Shown here piece by piece: positions 5,745-8,691 of a DNA stretch of 8,691 nt; position 1 is the stretch's first letter; each line of letters starts with the position of its first letter. The DNA lies in assembly GCA_023128455.1 (NCBI GenBank), contig JAGMDW010000152.1, positions 1-8,691 on the forward strand, written 5' to 3'. The stretch is from Desulfurellaceae bacterium (GTDB lineage: Bacteria; Campylobacterota_A; Desulfurellia; JAGGSF01). Below the pieces are notes generated by a model. That model did no database searches. It worked only from the letters and a program-made list of their open reading frames with translations, and was not told where the DNA came from. The position numbers and the translations under genes were made by a program.

Positions 5745-7170
5745 ATTTCTCCCAGTTTTCACTTATCCTTTTTATAATTTCTTCATCCATCTTCAAATCA
5801 TGCGGAAATGGTCTTATCACCTCTCCCCTCCATTTTTTCGTGGCATCTATGCCCATCTTACTACCAAATGCAGCCTGTGGACAGGAATGATCCAGCTCGT
5901 CCAACGGCCCTTTAGTAAATATCATATCCCTCTGAGGATCTACATTACATCCCCATCTCCACAAAATCTCTCCTGTATCCTGCACATTTACATCTTTATC
6001 AAAAACAACAACATTTTTAACAAGGGACAAAAGACCCAATCCCCACAATGCATTTGTCACCTTAAATGCCTGACCACAATAGGATTTTTCTATAGATACA
6101 AAGGCAAAGTTGTGAAAAACACCCTCTATAGGCAGATTTATGTCTATAATTTCTGGTACAACTTTTTTTATAACAGGCAAAAACAGCCTTTCTGTAGCTT
6201 TACCCAAAAACGCATCTTCCATTGGCGGCTTGCCTACTATTGTAGCAGAATAGATAGGATTCTTCCTATGCGTAATACAGGTTATGTGAAACAGAGGAAA
6301 ATAATCGGCTTGAGAATAATAACCGGTATGGTCACCAAATGGACCTTCCAAAACAAGGTCTTCCTGAGGGTCAACAAATCCCTCCAGAACAATCTCTGCA
6401 TTGGCTGGAACAAGCATATCTACCGATTTTGCCCTTACCATCTCCACCGATTTTTCTCTCAAAATGCCCGCAAAAAACATCTCCTCTATCTCTTCTGGCA
6501 AAGGTAAGGTAGCAGAATAGATAACTGCAGGATCAGACCCCAGAGCTACACATATGGGTAATTTTTCTTTCCTTTCTTTAGCCAGACTGTAATGTTTTGC
6601 TCCATCTTTATGACGATGCCAGTGCATCGCCGTACTATCTTTACCCATAACCTGCATTCTATACATACCGCAATTCGAAACACCTGTTGCGGGATTTCTG
6701 GTAAATACCAACGGAAGGGTAAAAAATCTTCCGCCATCTTCGGGCCATGTTTTTAAAACGGGTAATTTCCCTAAATCTACCTCTTTCTCTACAATCTCCT
6801 GACATTTGCCTGCATTCACAGTTTTTGGTTTGAAATTTAGGAATTTGCCCATCTTAGAAATAAGCTTTAGCTTTTTCAGCAATCCTACCGGTGCCTCGGG
6901 CTGAAGAAAATCTTTTAACTTTTCTCCCAAATCATTCAGATTTTCTACTCCTAAAGCAAAAGCTGTTCTCTGTTCGGTACCAAATAGGTTCATTGCCACA
7001 GGAATATCACTGTTTCTCACATTCTCAAACAAGAGAGCAGGTCCTTTTTGTTTTGCAATTCTATCTGCAATATGGCCCATTTCCAATACAGAATTTACCT
7101 CTTCCTTTATCTTCTTTAGTTCCCCTCTTTTTTCCAATGCATTCAAATAATCTTTCAAATCTTTAAACAT
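5734..7170 (-). CDS. UbiD-family prenylated-FMN decarboxylase
   Basis: A 478-residue UbiD-family enzyme. Members use prenylated FMN, made by UbiX, to decarboxylate aromatic or unsaturated acids reversibly. Landmarks are the N-terminal DLKDYLNALEKRGEL, GPALLFENV (43-51), NCGMYRMQVM (166-175; Arg171 in the expected cofactor/substrate position), an acidic residue pair at 270-271 and EGPFGDHTGYY (275-285; Glu275). Candidate roles are ubiquinone or menaquinone synthesis (UbiD or MqnL type) or aromatic acid metabolism; sequence alone does not decide, so I give no symbol. No ubiX is in the window. The start at 7170 is chosen because AAAGGAAG precedes it and the family begins here; a longer frame would run into cysS. 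First gene of the minus-strand run, with a candidate promoter at 7205-7233. Confidence 0.92.
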   Translation of the reverse strand: MFKDLKDYLNALEKRGELKKIKEEVNSVLEMGHIADRIAKQKGPALLFENVRNSDIPVAMNLFGTEQRTAFALGVENLNDLGEKLKDFLQPEAPVGLLKKLKLISKMGKFLNFKPKTVNAGKCQEIVEKEVDLGKLPVLKTWPEDGGRFFTLPLVFTRNPATGVSNCGMYRMQVMGKDSTAMHWHRHKDGAKHYSLAKERKEKLPICVALGSDPAVIYSATLPLPEEIEEMFFAGILREKSVEMVRAKSVDMLVPANAEIVLEGFVDPQEDLVLEGPFGDHTGYYSQADYFPLFHITCITHRKNPIYSATIVGKPPMEDAFLGKATERLFLPVIKKVVPEIIDINLPIEGVFHNFAFVSIEKSYCGQAFKVTNALWGLGLLSLVKNVVVFDKDVNVQDTGEILWRWGCNVDPQRDMIFTKGPLDELDHSCPQAAFGSKMGIDATKKWRGEVIRPFPHDLKMDEEIIKRISENWEKYGL

Positions 7171-7178
7171 AACTTCCT

Positions 7179-7206
7179 TTGCAATTTCTGCATAACTTGA
7201 TATGAT
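7179..7206 (+). promoter_or_regulatory. Candidate promoter for cysS
   Basis: TTGCAA (7179-7184), a 16-bp spacer and TATGAT (7201-7206). Transcription would start near 7213, leaving a leader of about 40 nt before the cysS ATG. Both this promoter and its divergent partner use the self-complementary hexamer TTGCAA as -35. Confidence 0.45.
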
Positions 7207-7233
7207 TGTAGGAAAGCTGTTGGAAAATTGCAA
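7205..7233 (-). promoter_or_regulatory. Candidate promoter for the ubiD-rpiB-glyA-plsC-rlpA run
   Basis: On the minus strand TTGCAA (7228-7233) and TACAAT (7205-7210) are separated by 17 bp, a good sigma70-type match. Transcription would start about 30 bases before the ubiD-family ATG at 7170. The -10 overlaps that of the cysS promoter on the other strand by two bases. Confidence 0.5.
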
Positions 7234-7252
7234 CATTTTTAGAGGAGATGTC

Positions 7253-8689
7253 ATGTTATACATATATGATACGATGAAGAGAAAGTATATAGCTTTTCAA
7301 CCTTTGTGTGACAACAAGGTAAAGATGTATGTATGTGGTATAACTGCCTACGATTTTTGTCATGTGGGACATGCCAGGGCATCAGTGGTATTTGATATCA
7401 TCTATAGGTATCTTCTGTATAAGGGATATGATGTAATCTTTGTAAAGAACTTCACCGATGTAGATGACAAAATCATAAACAGGGCAAATAAAGAGGGAAA
7501 AAACTGGCAAGATGTCTCTCAACAATTCATAAAAGAATACTACACTGACATGGAAGCATTATACATAAAAAAACCTACTTTTGAACCTAAGGCATCGGAA
7601 CATATAAAAGATATGGTAGATTTTATAAAAAAATTGATAGAAAAAGATTACGCTTATGTATCGGAGGGAGATGTCTATTTTTCCGTAAAGAAATTCAGAA
7701 ATTATGGCAAACTCTCTCACAAAAAAATAGAGGAATTAAAAGTAGGAGCCAGAATTGAGCCTTCGGAGAAAAAGAGAAATCCATTGGATTTTGCGCTGTG
7801 GAAAAAATCAAAGGAGGGAGAACCTGAATGGGAAAGTCCGTGGGGAAAGGGCAGACCAGGCTGGCATATTGAGTGTTCCACAATGTGTATGCATTATCTC
7901 GGAGAGACTATTGACATCCATGGCGGAGGAGAAGACCTCATCTTTCCTCACCACGAAAATGAGATTGCTCAATCGGAGGCGCTCACCGGAAAAACATTTG
8001 CAGGATACTGGATACACAATGCATTCGTAAAGATAAACAAGGAAAAGATGTCAAAATCTCTGGGAAATTTCTTTACCATTAGAGATATTTTAAAAAAATA
8101 CCGGGGTGAATCGCTGAGAATGTTTCTACTCCTTGCCCATTATCGCAATCCTATAGATTTTAGCTTAGAAGGGATAGAGATGGCGGAAGAGGCATTGAAT
8201 AAATTGTATATGCTTCTATGGAGAGTAGAAGAAAATTTGAAAAATCCATCAAATGGGTTAAAAGATAAAGAATTAGAAGAGGCACTAATCAAATTCAACA
8301 AATCTTTTATAGACATTTTGGACAAAGATTTTAACACTCCGAAAGCCTTCGGAGAAATATTTGTTTTAATTAGGGAAATCAACAAATACTTAGATAAATG
8401 CGAAAATGAAAATGAAAAACCCGACAAGAAATATTTGGAAGCATTTATTACCATAAGAATTTCTATTAAAGACATACTGGGCATTATGAATGAATCAGCA
8501 GAAAAGTGGTTTAAGGGGAAAATAGATGTAAATCTCATTGAACAAAGAATAAAACAGAGAGAAGAAGAAAGAAAGAAAGGCAATTTCAAAAAAGCAGATA
8601 AAGTAAGGGAAGAATTATTAAAAATGGGTATTATATTGGAAGACACAAAAGAAGGAACGCGATGGAAAACCACAAAGGAACAAATATGA
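7253..8689 (+). CDS. cysS: Cysteinyl-tRNA synthetase
   Basis: A 478-residue class I synthetase that charges tRNA-Cys. The Zn-binding residues match E. coli (Cys28, Cys209, His234, Glu238) as Cys28, Cys208, His233 and Glu237. The HIGH motif is HVGH (37-40) within FCHVGHARASVVFD, and KMSKS is at 265-269. WHIECSTM and HGGGEDLIFPHHENE are both intact. The helical C-terminal domain ends in the usual R-x-x-x-R-x-x-K-N/G-F-x-x-A-D-x-x-R-x-x-L pattern. The ATG at 7253 has AGAGGAG (7241-7247) five bases upstream and gives the normal N-terminus; the longer frame from 7202 is not family-like and covers the promoter. It is transcribed divergently from the minus-strand run. Confidence 0.97.
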   Translation: MLYIYDTMKRKYIAFQPLCDNKVKMYVCGITAYDFCHVGHARASVVFDIIYRYLLYKGYDVIFVKNFTDVDDKIINRANKEGKNWQDVSQQFIKEYYTDMEALYIKKPTFEPKASEHIKDMVDFIKKLIEKDYAYVSEGDVYFSVKKFRNYGKLSHKKIEELKVGARIEPSEKKRNPLDFALWKKSKEGEPEWESPWGKGRPGWHIECSTMCMHYLGETIDIHGGGEDLIFPHHENEIAQSEALTGKTFAGYWIHNAFVKINKEKMSKSLGNFFTIRDILKKYRGESLRMFLLLAHYRNPIDFSLEGIEMAEEALNKLYMLLWRVEENLKNPSNGLKDKELEEALIKFNKSFIDILDKDFNTPKAFGEIFVLIREINKYLDKCENENEKPDKKYLEAFITIRISIKDILGIMNESAEKWFKGKIDVNLIEQRIKQREEERKKGNFKKADKVREELLKMGIILEDTKEGTRWKTTKEQI

Positions 8690-8691
8690 CA
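8686..8691 (+). CDS. Probable start of the next gene, cut by the window edge
   Basis: ATGACA at 8686-8691 overlaps the cysS stop as ATGA, with AAAGGA (8674-8679) six bases upstream. This is the same coupling style as elsewhere in the window. Only two codons are visible, so the product is unknown. The start could also be another unit of the ATGACACAAATC repeat. Confidence 0.4.

Noticed and set aside
5683..6507. Long plus-strand open frame of 274 codons
   Set aside because: It lies antisense to the ubiD-family and rpiB genes, whose motifs are intact, and its product is low-complexity with no domain features.
7202..7252. 17-residue N-terminal extension of CysS
   Set aside because: The strong AGAGGAG before the ATG at 7253 and the normal family N-terminus favour the shorter form.
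7171..7263. 31-residue N-terminal extension of the UbiD-family protein
   Set aside because: It would cover the promoters and the cysS start; the family begins at MFKDLKDYL and that ATG has its own ribosome binding site.

Overview
This looks like a chromosomal segment of an AT-rich Gram-negative bacterium. RlpA is a lipoprotein (lipobox plus SPOR domain), which points to an outer membrane and septal peptidoglycan. A prFMN-type UbiD decarboxylase and a ComB-family phosphatase fit, without proving, an anaerobe. No taxonomic marker is decisive and I do not name a phylum. There are no rRNA or tRNA genes, CRISPR arrays or transposases.

Right side (7171-8691): an 82-bp divergent region carries two back-to-back candidate sigma70-type promoters. 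The plus strand leads into cysS (cysteinyl-tRNA synthetase). Its stop overlaps an ATG that probably opens the next gene beyond the window edge.

Centre (7170 down to 2706, minus strand): a compact run of ubiD-family decarboxylase, rpiB, glyA, plsC, a tiny ORF and rlpA. Genes overlap or abut, so this is probably one transcript mixing cofactor or quinone-type decarboxylation, pentose phosphate and one-carbon metabolism, phospholipid synthesis and cell-wall remodelling. Between plsC and rlpA lies a repeat-derived leader. Two short units each carry a start codon preceded by a Shine-Dalgarno sequence. The resulting mini-ORF runs through a hairpin that covers the rlpA ribosome binding site and stops at a TGA overlapping the rlpA ATG.

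Left-centre (2625 down to 353, minus strand): a comB-like phosphatase, a six-helix half-size MFS protein, an N-terminally short PrmA-like methyltransferase coupled to it by an ATGA overlap, and an orphan HicB-like protein. The MFS gene lacks its C-terminal half and prmA lacks its N-terminal domain exactly at their junction, which suggests an ancient internal deletion.

Left edge (1-364): a second array of the same repeat family seen before rlpA (units about 46 bp apart, cut by the window edge), then a small plus-strand gene resembling DUF6504 that converges on and overlaps the end of hicB.

The least expected element is this dispersed repeat. Read on the minus strand, each unit combines an initiation region (usually a Shine-Dalgarno sequence plus a start codon) with a small palindrome.
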